From Rhododendron vialii (taxonomy: Eukaryota; Streptophyta; Magnoliopsida; Ericales; Ericaceae), in NCBI RefSeq assembly GCF_030253575.1, contig NC_080562.1, forward strand, positions 41,765,852 to 41,829,851: 64,000 nucleotides of DNA, given 5' to 3'. Positions 47,374 to 58,845 of this stretch are shown here, in pieces; position 1 is the first letter of the stretch; each line of letters starts with the position of its first letter. The notes below the pieces were generated by a model that saw nothing but the letters and a program-made list of their open reading frames with translations, did not search any database and was not told the DNA's origin. Position numbers and translations under genes: made by a program.

Positions 47374-48620
47374 CTAAAAAAGATGTTTCCGACATCAACT
47401 AACATGAAACGTCTCGAAATAGACCTCTTGATTCATCATATATCCATCTGCAAACAAATTAATCAGTTCTCAATTAAATACAAGCCATTACTTATAAGAC
47501 AATTATTCTCCACCTGACTAGGAAAGAACAGAAAGCAGGTAACGAACAAACACAGGAACCATGAACAGACCACACAAAACTGTCGGAAGCCATGAGTAGT
47601 GTATGCAGAGGTCTAACAGATTCAATTGCCAAGAGTAGTAGTGACTCTGGAACGTGAGTAATTACTTCAAACTGCATGCAATGTTAAAGAACTACGTACT
47701 AGTAGTAGTCAGGGACGCTAACCAAATGGGTCTAAACAAATACTTTGATAAGTTTGATAGTCGAACGAATCCGGAACTTTATTCTGACACACCCAAGGGC
47801 ATCAACTGCTAGTCAACATTAGTGGAGTAAATAAAATCGAAAAAATTAGAAACGTCAAATTCTGACAGAAAGTACTCAAAATCATAAAAATGAGAGCCTG
47901 TGACTAAAATCATAAGAAGAAGGTCATGTAAAAATGAGAGCCTCTAGGGATAAGATCAACCCAAACAACCAATTCCAAGAATAAATCAGGGCTTAGGATG
48001 CGCAGGAGAAAAGTTGAACCAATGCTGAACAAATGTATGGAAATCAGGCTAGAGGAGTCTATATAAAGAGGTCGCTTAGGCTCACTGGATTACGGTCATT
48101 AGAATGCTATGACACTTGGCAAAGTTAAAATTGGTGAAACCTCTTGAAAATTGTTCACTAAAAGGGTGTCGAAACTCTTGCAAAAATAGCAATTCCAAAC
48201 CTGTGACTAAATTGTAAAATGACACAATTTGGCAAAAGCTTTTCACTCCATAAATGACATTATATTTTCCTTCATCTATGTAGAAAATAGAAAAATCTGA
48301 CATTAGGCGTGGAAAAAAAAAACAAACAAACAAAAAGAACTTGGTCGATACTATAACACAAGCAAACAACATTGTTGGCACCATAATGGTTAATGGCTGA
48401 GGAGTTTCAACCAAAAAAATAAATAGGATCGCAGTTTATCAACAAAGCTGCATGTTACAAATATGTCCGTATCCGATACGGACATAATACTCTAAATGGA
48501 TAGCTCCCAAAAATATAAAGGTAAACCCTGTGGTACATTACATGAAGTAGGTAAAATACACACATTTCACATTCTATAGCAACTTATTTGTACATTACAT
48601 CACAATTTTCACAGAATAGA
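47374..48620. other. 3' flank of the LBP/BPI gene
   Basis: AT-rich. Includes the 3' UTR of the minus-strand gene near 48620. No other gene, RNA or repeat recognised. Confidence 0.45.
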
Positions 48621-51600
48621 CTAGTCTAGTAATAAGGCACCAAGAGGATTCAGATAGCCTTGTGATAAAGGCGCGACATCAGTGGAAACTATAATCCTTG
48701 AATCCGCGAAGCTGAACTGAGCATTGTGAAGTGTATAGCCTTTTAGTTTTGGCAAAGGAAAACCTTTCCAGAGGAGTACATTCACATACGGCAAGAGGAC
48801 AGTTCTCAGGGCAGTTTGGATCACTGGCTGCAAAAAAAAAAAATACCCGAAGGCAAGTAGTCTCAATAACGTCAAACAGGGAAAATCAATAGAAGGGGAA
48901 AGGATTGGAAGAGACATTGAAATACAGAAAGATAATGTTAATTTATAAAGTAATCCCATCGGACACATTTTTGTGATGTAATAGAAACTGAGAGATGACC
49001 GAATGCAATCCTTTACGTTGTTCCAAATTTCCAATATTGATCTCCATAATGAAATTAAAGATTGAACCAGTATGTACCTCTAACAGATGCAAATGAAAGT
49101 TACCAATCGTGCTCCACTTCAAGGACATGGTGAAATCATTCAATTCGACTCTACCTGCCAGACTATTCCTCGAGATTTCTGGATAGCCTGAAAACGTAAT
49201 CACCTGCACCACCAACAGAAGAACAGCAGAGTGTGTAAGAAGAAGATGCAAGTGTCACATCCAAGTCTCTAACTGACACAACATTCCAGAATCCAGATAA
49301 CTCTGCATTCATGTATAACTCTCAAAGCTTTAAATGGAAACCCAATTAAGCTTACAAATGAGATACATGCAACTGGTATTCTATTGCCAGCGTCCAAAAC
49401 ATCAATTGTCACATCTGAGCTGAGTTCTCCATCAATGTCTGTCTGTGCAACCGCTATGACTGGTGGTGAAGTTATAGAAACATTAAGATCCATGTCATCA
49501 TTTGGGTATTGCTTGTACAGCTGCGGTAAAATAACTCTCCACTCAGCAGTGTTCAACAAGGACAGATCTGGTATCTTGTCAATAATCCAATGCATACGAT
49601 CTGCCTGACCAAAGAAAGTATGTTAACAACGTTTTAACTGCTGTTTAACTACCCAAATGCATCGTCACTGTGAGCACAAGGAGAGTTAAGGACTTACATT
49701 AAAATATACCGAAGATATCGAATTCAGAACATTTTCATGTATTGATATCCCACCCATCTTAGAGGGACCCCCACAGGATAATAAGGCTTGCAAGTAGGAT
49801 AATGAAGCATGCAAATTTGCTTCATAATTGTCAGAAACTGCAACTTCATCCCTAGCTGTGAATAACCCATTAATCTCAAGGCCAACGGAAGAATTACTGA
49901 AAACAAGGTCATTCACAAAAGTAACGTTCAGGGAAGCAATTTTATTTATTGCAATTTCTTTTGGAAGAGACTGCAATTTGGAGTCGAGCTGTAAAATAAC
50001 ATCTTCAATTTTCTGGGAAATGGCATCTTCAATTGCTGAACGTATCTTCTTTTCAAAAGCATCCACCACTCTGAAAAGTAGAAAGAAGATCAATTGCAGA
50101 ATTCAACTAACGACAGCCCCATGAGGCAGAAACAGTTAATTTCAAATTCGAGATACGAGAAGACTAATTTCCGGTCAAGGCACTGACAGTTCTTCTAGGT
50201 TAAGCAGTACCCCAGACATCGAGTACTCATGCACGAGAAATTTTGTTGTACTTTAACTACTCGTTCTCTCCCCCTTGGGTTTACAGGCACTTTATAATAC
50301 AATTGGATCATCAGCTATCGATCCATATTTGGGTTACTCTTCATGCGTTGATGAATATTATACCTTTTTCAAAATGCTCAAGTTGAGTGCCTCAAAGATC
50401 AACTGGTCCATATTCCGGGTTGATGTGCTATGCATTTCACATGTTCGTTGGTGAAACCTAAAAGAATACTTCTACTTTCTTTTTGGTAAAGAAAAGAAAG
50501 TATCCTATGTGCCATGAGTTTCTCGTGCAGACCAGGATGACATGGGAGACAGTGTCCTATCTTTGGTGCCTCACAAAGTTATCTGGAATAAGTTTAAAAC
50601 AAGGAAAGAAAAACAAAGATTAATCCATGTAGAAGCACATGATATGCATTATGTACAAATTGAAATTTCCAAAATCAATAAAACTGCCTTTATCCTGTGT
50701 AGCATGCTCGTCAAGCACATTAAGGAATTAAGGAAGCAATTCTATCAAAGCATTGACTTGTTGGATGCAAGGCTTGTTCTAGAATCTTTTTCTTCATAAC
50801 TCAGAAGGAACCTCTTCTAGAATCTTCAGCTATTATCTTCACTAACTATCAAATGCAACCTTTTAACGTTTTAGGTAACTCATGATCACTGGCAAGAGAC
50901 GAAAAATTTACTCAAGCTTGACTACTAATACTAAATACAAAGAGAGAAGAGTTTTTCTCATAAGGATCAGATTATGTACAAGGATTGCATACCCTTGGTA
51001 CAGCCAAGATACTCCACCATCCAACTTTATAGAAAGATCCTTCACATGGCATCCACATGCCAGCAGAGACAGTTCAAGAGTTCCTTGTTGGTTCTTCAAC
51101 CCTACAGTAAGCCCAACTTCCATGCTTTTAACCTTAGAGGAAGAAGCACAAAACAATTTCCTTAGGTAAAAATGTCGGAAAGGATCACCAGACCTCCCAA
51201 AGGCGAAAAAGAATTCTACAAAAGACTGCACGTACAACACTTATGCCCAAAGAGAGTAATACTACAAGCTGCTCTCTCCCCTATGCTACTTGTGTTATCA
51301 ATTCTAGCAGGTGGGCCGAGCAAAAAAAAAAATTCCAGCAGGTGGCAAAGTGATTTGTCATGGGAGATTAATCAATGGTTACATACAAAACCCATGTCTA
51401 CATTATGGTTGACTATGATATGGCTTTTGTCAGTTCGTATTCTACTGAGCTGTTGACTGTGAGTTTGGGAAGTTATTTCAACATCTTCACAAGACCAGTA
51501 TTAAGAGTTTACTACTGTCAATGTTTTCTTCTCTCTCGATCCAAACCATCTTACACTTTAAGTTGTGCCATGTGGTGTTCAATAATCAAGCTACAACTAG

Positions 51601-52557
51601 CCCTCTAGTTTCTTATTTACCCACTATAGTGTCCTCCCTTGTAGAGCTAAGAAGGTGAAGTCCAGTATAATCCAGAAGACACGTGCTACCAGCATCACAA
51701 CTGAGGTTGTCTCATTGAGAATTTTGACACAAAAAGTAACTTCAAGACACAGACAACAGTTGTCCAAAAGAAGTCTAATGAGCATATCCACAGTTCGAGC
51801 ATCTGAAACAAGGTTGCAAGTTCATTGGATATCCTGGATCATAACGACCACGGAGCTTATCCACCAAAATCAAGTTCTCTGTAATTTGTTCGAATTGTTT
51901 TTCCAGCATAAACCAGAATGCTTCCAGCGAATCCAACCATTGCCTCTTCACTTTGAGGTTTATCAAGTAAATTGGTTCGCATTTTTAACAAGTCATTATA
52001 TCCCTAGTTTGCAAGTTCAGACTAAAGTAACCAAATCCATGTTATGATTTTATCCTACTTCCCTCTATACAAAACCAAAATCTTGAAAGACTCTCCAGGC
52101 ATATAGATATATCTATGAAATCCAATACTAGTAAAAGAAACTTTTTGCATACCTCCACCAAGGCAACCCCTTCATCTGAAATCTTTGGGATTAACCAAGT
52201 ACGATAATGGTAGCTCCAATCCATGCTCAAATATGCCTTGGCCCCCGAAACAACAAGAGCTATACCCGTATCACCGGATGTAACTGTTGAAGAATTGACA
52301 TCAACCCGATAAAGAATTATGTTTGAAAGAGTAATATGGACAGTACCAATAAGTGGGATTCTCACAGACTTCTCAATTTGGGGAACCTCAAGGGGAGTCA
52401 AGGAGGAGATTCCAGTGTTTATTAGCAAATCTTTGGCGAAATCAATACCCTTCTCGAGTATCTCTATTGATATGAAGCCTTCTTCTGTGGACTGAACATG
52501 GGTATATGAAGGAACAAGGAATAAAATCAAGAAAAGATAGGAAATACTGGGAGCCAT
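48621..52557 (-). CDS. LBP/BPI-family lipid-binding protein
   Basis: Six exons on the minus strand: 52153-52557, 50993-51132, 49698-50070, 49356-49604, 49078-49203 and 48621-48827. They give 1500 nt, 499 aa. Residues 1-23 are a signal peptide (hydrophobic YLFLILFLVPSYTHV, cut after about QS). Two BPI barrels follow: the N-terminal one has LTPLEVPQIEKSVRIPLIG, VHITLSNIILYRVDV and CGCHVKDLSIKLDGGVSWL. The C-terminal one has YFNADRMHWIIDKIP, LLPQLYKQYPNDDM-type strands and a last exon with LPYVNVLLWKGFPLPKLKGY. Plant members (Arabidopsis LBR-1/LBR-2) bind bacterial lipopolysaccharide and affect PR1 expression. This function is inferred from family. Length agrees with relatives (about 490). It is a secreted or apoplastic protein. 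The two Cys in CGC may form the conserved disulfide. Confidence 0.9.
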
Positions 52558-52921
52558 GAAATTTGACAACAATCCCAGATGAAAAGGATGACTGGATTGA
52601 ATCATAGACCATTGACTTCCAACTGAAAAAAAAAACCTGCAAATGGACACCTACGCATAGAACATGATTTCTAGCGTGTTCTTCGTCATATTTGACAACA
52701 AACCCTGATGAAAAAAAGATCAATTTTAACAACAATGAACAAACCCAGATGAAAAAGATGGTTGGATTGACTCAAAACCCATGAGCTTTCAAATGTAAAG
52801 GGCCTGAAACGGTAACCTAAGCTAAGAACAGGATTTTTTTGGAAACAAGACAAGATGATTCAATCCTGTTTGGGTTGGTAAGTAGAAGGCAAGTTAGGCA
52901 ACGTGTGGAACGTGGGGTGGT

Positions 52922-52929
52922 TATTTATA
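52922..52929 (-). promoter_or_regulatory. Possible TATA box of the LBP/BPI gene
   Basis: TATAAATA on the minus strand, 365 bp upstream of the start codon. This would imply a long leader or a leader intron, so confidence is modest. Confidence 0.35.
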
Positions 52930-53252
52930 CCGGATTAAAGAATGGGGTTGATTGAAAATGGAAGTATTGGAGTTTTCTTCGTAAATTTCATTGATGGGAA
53001 TTGGTAAAGATACAGTGGCAGGCTCGCAGCTGAAGTTTGGAAAAATCCCATAATCTCGGGTAAGTCGTGTGATTGCCAACTTCAGTTATTGAGTTAAGAA
53101 TAGTTATCTACGCGCCAAGTATTGGGTGGATCGGACCAGGGATTTTTGTAAGAATCTACGCAAAATATTCGGATTCCTTTTTTTTTTTTTTTTTATCCGC
53201 ATTCGGATTCCTTTTTTCTTCTCTGTTTTTCAAATGATAGGATACTTCATTA

Positions 53253-53861
53253 ATAAAGGGGTAAATTTTACGCTCTCTAGCTATAGGTCAGGAATACTTT
53301 ACCCCGTATAAGTAATGAAAATTTTATTTCGTCTGACTTAACTAATGGAGAGGCATAAAGTTACGAATTTGCCCTTTACAATAAATATGCCTCTCCAAAG
53401 GAAGGGCATTCCGTTCCCATAGCCAAAAGTGCATTTTTCTACTTTGTCTGATCACCAAATAACTTCACCGCCCAACAACCAACAGCCTAGGCAAATGCAA
53501 TTTCAAAACACAAATGTGATGAGAACCCAGAGGAACCCAGAAATACAAAACACATATGGGTATTGCGAAAACACCCATCTCAAGAAATGGGTAATACGAA
53601 ACCCAGAAAACCCAAATCCACTCAACCGCCACCACCATCCCAAATTGCCGGAAAACACTCAAATTGCTCGGCAATCAAACACCCTCAAATCCATCTCTCT
53701 GTCTTTCACATACACACAAATTCACAAGTCAAGCTGTAATTGGAAGACCCACAACTACATACCACAGATCCAAAAATCAAATTGAAAACCCACAAACTGA
53801 AAACCCCGCCAGAATCCAGAATCCGGCGCCGGGGCCGACGACGTTGTGAAGACCCCGTTGT

Positions 53862-53894
<33 letters not shown>

Positions 53895-54475
53895 ATAATG
53901 GAGGGGGAAGGGACAAATCCGGCGCCGGAGCCGACAACGCTGTAAAGATCCTGGTAGTGGCGAGGTATTGTAGCGAAGGGGGAAGGGACGACGACGAGTT
54001 GCGACTGTCGTCGCTAGCGGAGTTCCTGGAGGTTTAGCGGAGATTCAACGATGTTGCTTTTCGGTGCTTCCGATGCGGAGCTCGAAGACGGCGGTGGTCG
54101 GACGTAAAGGGATGTTGTTCATCAACGAGAGGGTGCTGCCGTCGCAGCAGGCAGAGGAGGAGGACGAGTTCGAATGCAAAGCGGTTTTAGGTGTCACTGA
54201 AATTTGTAGTGGTAGTGCGGGAGAGACAGATTTGTCGCAGCGGTGCGGGAAAGAGACGTGTGTATAAAAGAAGGAGAAGGGTTCGAATGAGAAGGGTATT
54301 TGCGTCTACAATGGGACCACATGACACTTCCCATCCAATTCTTAACAGAAGTCAGACGGAAATAAGGTTTCCATTCCTTGGAAGAGGTTAAGTGCTAAAA
54401 AAAAAAAGCTAGATGGTGTAAAGTGTCCCTGACCTATAGTTAAAGGGGATAAACAGTAATTTATCCTTAATAATA
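53253..54475. mobile_element. Mutator-like element with long inverted ends and GC-rich interior
   Basis: Left sequence TAATAAAGGGGTAAATTTTA, then CTATAGGTCAGGAATACTTTAC and ATTTCGTCTGACTT, is matched in inverted order by the right end (read inward: TTAAGGATAAATTA, ACTATAGGTCAGGGACACTTTAC, ATTTCCGTCTGACTT). The inverted ends exceed 100 bp. The interior (53800-54280) is GC-rich and partly duplicated (AATCCGGCGCCGG at 53820 and 53919). It looks like captured gene sequence, as in Pack-MULEs. No intact protein is recognised; frames are short. A GA microsatellite is at 53866-53892. No exact 9-bp target duplication was found. Confidence 0.55.
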
Positions 54476-54987
54476 AGGAAAAAATGAAAGCCTCTCAAGA
54501 GAGGGAAAATAACAACCACAAATAAAGCCTAAACACCACATAGAACATCCAAAATCTTACACAACCAAACGTGCAAAACTGATGGAGATGCCGGACAAGT
54601 GACCAACAAAACCAGTAAAACACCCACGTAGGGGTGAGGGAAGCCCCAACAAGAAGGGAGAAAACAGAAAAAATAAATAAAAAAAAATCAACAAAAACAA
54701 AAATCTACATCAGACCCATACCCCAAATTCAGCTGTCCAAAAATGCCGGTCAAGACTGCGGCCCAGAACCTCAGTCACAACAACAACCACACTCCACTGT
54801 ACAGCGACACCAACTGCTACCACCATCTCAAGAAACTACGATCTTGTCAGGACGCGAACCTATGCGCCGCTCAAAGGTCTGAACAAGTACTCTAATATTT
54901 GAGCAAAAGGCTATCCCATGAACATATGAAATAGGTAGCAGGTATTCGACTATTTCTACCATGTATAGCTCCTAAAGAAATGTTTTG
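54476..54987. other. Gene-free stretch
   Basis: Purine-rich on plus. The 82-codon frame at 54634-54882 is low-complexity and unrecognised. On the minus strand it has the T-rich look of a LINE 3' UTR, but no tail was fixed. Confidence 0.35.
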
Positions 54988-55725
54988 TAGAGCATCTCCA
55001 ACTTAACTTAAGATGTCAAATTTGATATGGCATGCCAAATGAAAAAATTGGCATGTAAAGTAAGTCCAATCAAAGTGTCATATGCTTAAGTGTTATTTGA
55101 TATCTCTTTCTCTCATGTTAAATTTGACATGTGATGTCAAATTTTAACTTTCGTTATTTTACTCCCAAAACTTAATAACTATCCTCAAATAAATATATAA
55201 TAGGCATGTTGGTTGGAGTAGATATTATAGAGATGTCAAATTCAAACATGACAAATTACTACACAAGCCTCCAAAAAAATTCACTAAAGATAGGTACAGT
55301 ACCTTTTTACACTATATATAGTTACACTACATCTTATATGGAACCTATTTTGAGTCCCAAAAAAATTCAAAAAAATACCGATAAATTTTAAAATATTATT
55401 TTATGGGGTCCTATAAAAAATTAGTTCCAATGAATATCGGTAAGTACTACTTTTGGATTCATAAGTGTGAAATTGCTTAATTGTGCAGTTTCGCCACTAC
55501 GAATCTAGAAATAATACTTACCAATATCCGTTAAAGCTAATTTTTTACAGAGCCCCATAAAATAATATTTTAGAATTTATGAATATTTTTCTAAATTTTT
55601 TTGAAACCTGAAATGAGCTCCACATAAAATGTAGTGTAACTTGTAGTGTAACTATATAGTGTATATAGCATCTCTCAAAAAAAATTTGGCATTCCCACTT
55701 TTGAAGCTAAGGCTGGAGGTGGTCT
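54988..55725. mobile_element. GAGCATCTCC-type MITE with a large hairpin nested inside
   Basis: The outer left end TAGAGCATCTCCAACTTAAC pairs loosely with GGCTGGAGGTGG on the right. Inside, 55309-55662 is a long palindrome: ACACTATATATAGTTACACTAC through TTTTATGGGG on the left is mirrored by CCCCATAAAATAATATTTTAG through GTAGTGTAACTATATAGTGT on the right. Arms are about 150 bp with the dyad centre near 55485. Confidence 0.6.
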
Positions 55726-56581
55726 GGTTGAAACTTCTTTGTAGTCTTTAAATTAGAAAGGTTTATCCACCTTGCACGCACCTCACATGCGTATACTTGA
55801 CGAGTTAGACCAATTTTTATTTGGTTCTCGTATGGTTTATTGGTTCTGATTAAACATATACTCCTATAAATGAAGTAACAGGCCGACTACAATATCAATA
55901 ACGTAACGATTTAGGCTCACAAATCACGAAAAAATGGACTCTATTTTTGCACACTATGCGACCGGTCCCAAAATCAATTTTCTCAATTCATTCGAACACC
56001 CTAATAGTAATGTAATTACAGAACTCTAACATTTCTATGTTAGTGACCAAAAATCAATTTTCTCAATTCATTCGGACATCCTAATAGTAATGTGATTATA
56101 AAACTCTAACATTCTTATGTTTGTGAAGAGTGTGAATGAGAATGAGATTACTTATCTCTTAATCCAAGACGAATCACACTTCTGAATACAGGAGAAATCT
56201 AATCCCTCTCACCCCCCATGAGAATCTTAGATTCCTGGCTCGATCAATATAAAAAAAGAACGTTTGACTTTAGGATATTTCCAAAACAAATGATACCTAG
56301 AGAAGATTACTTAATTAATTCAAATGTCGGAATAATAAATTACTCCGGATATTGAATTACTAAGAATTTGATTCCAGCTAAAATTCCAAACAAACCCTAA
56401 GAACAAAAACAAAACGAATCGAACATGGAGTATATGTTATCCCTAATTTCATAAATTCCAGAATATCCACTTCCAACAGCCAAACAGTTTTGTCACCGCC
56501 TCTAAAATCCAACAAAATCCAAGGGCCACTTCTGCAATTAATACACAACAAAACCAGGGCCGCTAGGGTTTCATTCATCCC
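55726..56581. other. eIF1A upstream region
   Basis: Contains a short direct repeat (CCAAAATCAATTTTCTCAATTC-like blocks at about 55967 and 56047, period about 80 bp). It must hold the eIF1A promoter, but no TATA box was fixed. Nothing else recognised. Confidence 0.4.
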
Positions 56582-56595
56582 ATATCCTCTCTCTG

Positions 56596-56629
<34 letters not shown>

Positions 56630-56630
56630 C
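56582..56630 (+). repeat. CT microsatellite in the eIF1A leader
   Basis: CT repeats ending 8 bp before the start codon. CT-rich leaders are common for plant housekeeping genes. Confidence 0.85.
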
Positions 56631-56637
56631 AGTCGCC

Positions 56638-57072
56638 ATGCCGAAGAACAAGGGAAAGGGAGGAAAGAATCGCAAGCGGGGTAAGAACGAGGCCGACGAC
56701 GAGAAGCGCGAGCTGGTATTCAAGGAAGACGGCCAAGAGTACGCCCAGGTCCTGCGCATGCTCGGCAACGGGCGGTGCGAGGCCACGTGCATCGACGGCA
56801 CCAAGCGGCTCTGTCACATCCGCGGCAAGATGCACAAGAAGGTCTGGATCGCCGCCGGCGACATCATCCTCGTCGGACTGAGGGATTACCAGGACGACAA
56901 GGCCGACGTCATCCTCAAGTACATGCCCGACGAGGCGAGGCTGCTGAAGGCGTACGGGGAGTTGCCGGAGAACACGAGGCTGAACGAGGGGATCGCGGGG
57001 ATCGACGAGGAGGAGGAAGGGGGTGGTGATGATTACATCGAGTTTGAGGATGAGGATATTGATAAGATTTGA
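56638..57072 (+). CDS. EIF1A: Translation initiation factor eIF1A
   Basis: Single exon, 144 aa. The basic N-terminal tail ([17 protein letters not shown]) is followed by the S1-like OB-fold: [20 protein letters not shown], then [38 protein letters not shown] and [14 protein letters not shown]. The acidic C-tail ends FEDEDIDKI. eIF1A binds the A-site region of the 40S subunit with eIF1 and governs scanning and start-codon choice. Length and both tails match the family. The start follows a CT-rich leader (CCATGCCG context). Codons are strongly GC-ending, in contrast to the AT-rich neighbours, and there are no introns. This is common for plant eIF1A genes but may also indicate an old retrocopy. 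Confidence 0.97.
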   Translation: MPKNKGKGGKNRKRGKNEADDEKRELVFKEDGQEYAQVLRMLGNGRCEATCIDGTKRLCHIRGKMHKKVWIAAGDIILVGLRDYQDDKADVILKYMPDEARLLKAYGELPENTRLNEGIAGIDEEEEGGGDDYIEFEDEDIDKI

Positions 57073-58845
57073 GCTTTAGGGTTTTTGTGTTTTCTAAATA
57101 AATAAGTGGATGGATTTGGGTTTTATTTTATTTGTATGGGGATTTGTTATGTGTTACTACTACAGTACTATGTTTATGATGATGGTGTATGTGATATTAA
57201 CATCGTGTGTTCGACTTGGGTTGTGCTACGCTGCTCGAGTTGAGTCGATGTATCTGGTATTGCTACTCTCTTTATTTGATAATTGATACTACATAGTGGG
57301 AATTGGTCTTTTCTGAGGTTTGTGGGGAATGATGAGGTTCTGGGTTTTGAAAGGGTTTTTCCTGTTTTGATTCTTGATAATTTAGTTCAGGAAATCCATT
57401 GCTGAAAGGCTTTAACTCTCTTACTGAGGTTTTGATGGAAATCGGATGGATGATGGCAAATTGTTGTCATGCTTGGTTGGTTGTTTTGGTTTTCCCCTTT
57501 GCTGTGTAATTTTGGTTGTTGACTTATTCATGCTTGGTTGTTTGGTTTATACTTGGCAGTATGGAACTATGGATTGCTAGTTACTTGGCGGCGCGAATTT
57601 CTTAACTCATCTGGCTTGTTTGTTAGCATGGATTGGTATATGGATGTGAAACTTGGTTACTGACTAGCCTTTCTTCAGTTTCATTTGAAGTTCCCACTTT
57701 TGATGTTTGCAAAGTGTTGATTCCATCTGCGTGTGTCCAAGGATAGCCGTGTGTTCATCATGCAAGACCAGCTGCACTTGAAACGTATAGCGATGGTTTG
57801 CTCTTCATTTCATGCAAATTTTGCTCTCTTCACAGCATGTGTTGTGCTTAAAGCATTGGCTGGCTTTCAATTTGGATGAATGTACATTTTGGGTCGCTGC
57901 GGAAAGGTTTTGCAACTTGAATTCACCAAACTGTTCTACTTGTTTGCATTTTAGATTGAGATTATCGTTGCTACCTATTCATTACTACCTTTGCAACTTG
58001 AATTCACCAAACTGTTCTACTTGTTTGCATTTTAGATTGAGATTATCGTTGCTACCTATTCATTACTTGAGCGGAACCATCTTCTGAACCTCGGAATACA
58101 GGCATGTGTGGCAGAGAACACATGACAGATCCATTGTTATCGAGAGGTTGTTCATATCAAACTCTGATCTCACTTTTTTAACGCGACTGCCAATGAATAG
58201 TTGCAACCACACATGATCTCAGTAAGTTGCACTTTATTTCTCCACGCACGTACCCAATAAGAGCATGAGTAAGGAACTATGATCACAACTCAGGAACAAG
58301 AAGGGAAGTTCCATAATTTTGTTGTCAATTGGAGGGGAGGAGTTGCGAAATCTCTGAAGTTGTTCAAATGGGTAAAAAATTAGACTGTCAAAGCTGTACA
58401 TAAAAACATCATCATCTTACAAGCTCAAGAGAGAAAGTGGAGTATTAATCAATAGCGATCCAAGTAATTGCCAATCTCGTGTCAACTTTTGCCACTCCTA
58501 CTCCCACAGATGGGAGTCAAGCTTCCTGTTGCATGAATTCTTGACTTATATTCCAATGCTTGATTGACATATGACACAGTACAATACAATGTAATACACA
58601 CTATCGGTACAAGTAAAGAAAATATCAAACCAGAAAAATGAAGCCAGCTGGCAAAGGTAACCCCTAATCCGAAACTGATTAGGCACCCACCAGACTGTTG
58701 CCCATATGCAATGCCAACAACCGACTAGTCTATCCATCAAAACTTGAGAGTCGAGACAATCTACGCCATGCAGTTCTATAATCACATTGTTGAACAATGC
58801 AAGCATACCCAGTAAAAAACAAAGGTCAAGCTTCGCAACCTAATT
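57073..58845. other. Spacer between eIF1A and PP4
   Basis: The two genes converge. The first part is the eIF1A 3' end, the last the PP4 3' UTR. Apart from the 82-bp duplication at 57908 nothing is recognised. Confidence 0.45.
57908..58068. repeat. 82-bp tandem duplication
   Basis: TTTGCAACTTGAATTCACC through GCTACCTATTCATTACT occurs at 57908 and again at 57990 with no visible difference, so the event is recent (or an assembly artefact). Confidence 0.9.

Noticed and set aside
48463-48485. Palindrome ATGTCCGTATC-C-GATACGGACAT
   Set aside because: Perfect 11-bp arms, but isolated, short and without context; too likely by chance in 64 kb to call a site.
53429-53785. 118-codon plus frame
   Set aside because: Low-complexity sequence inside the Mutator-like element; no family match or splice context.
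56775-57029. 84-codon Arg/Gly-rich frame
   Set aside because: Shadow frame of the GC-rich eIF1A gene.
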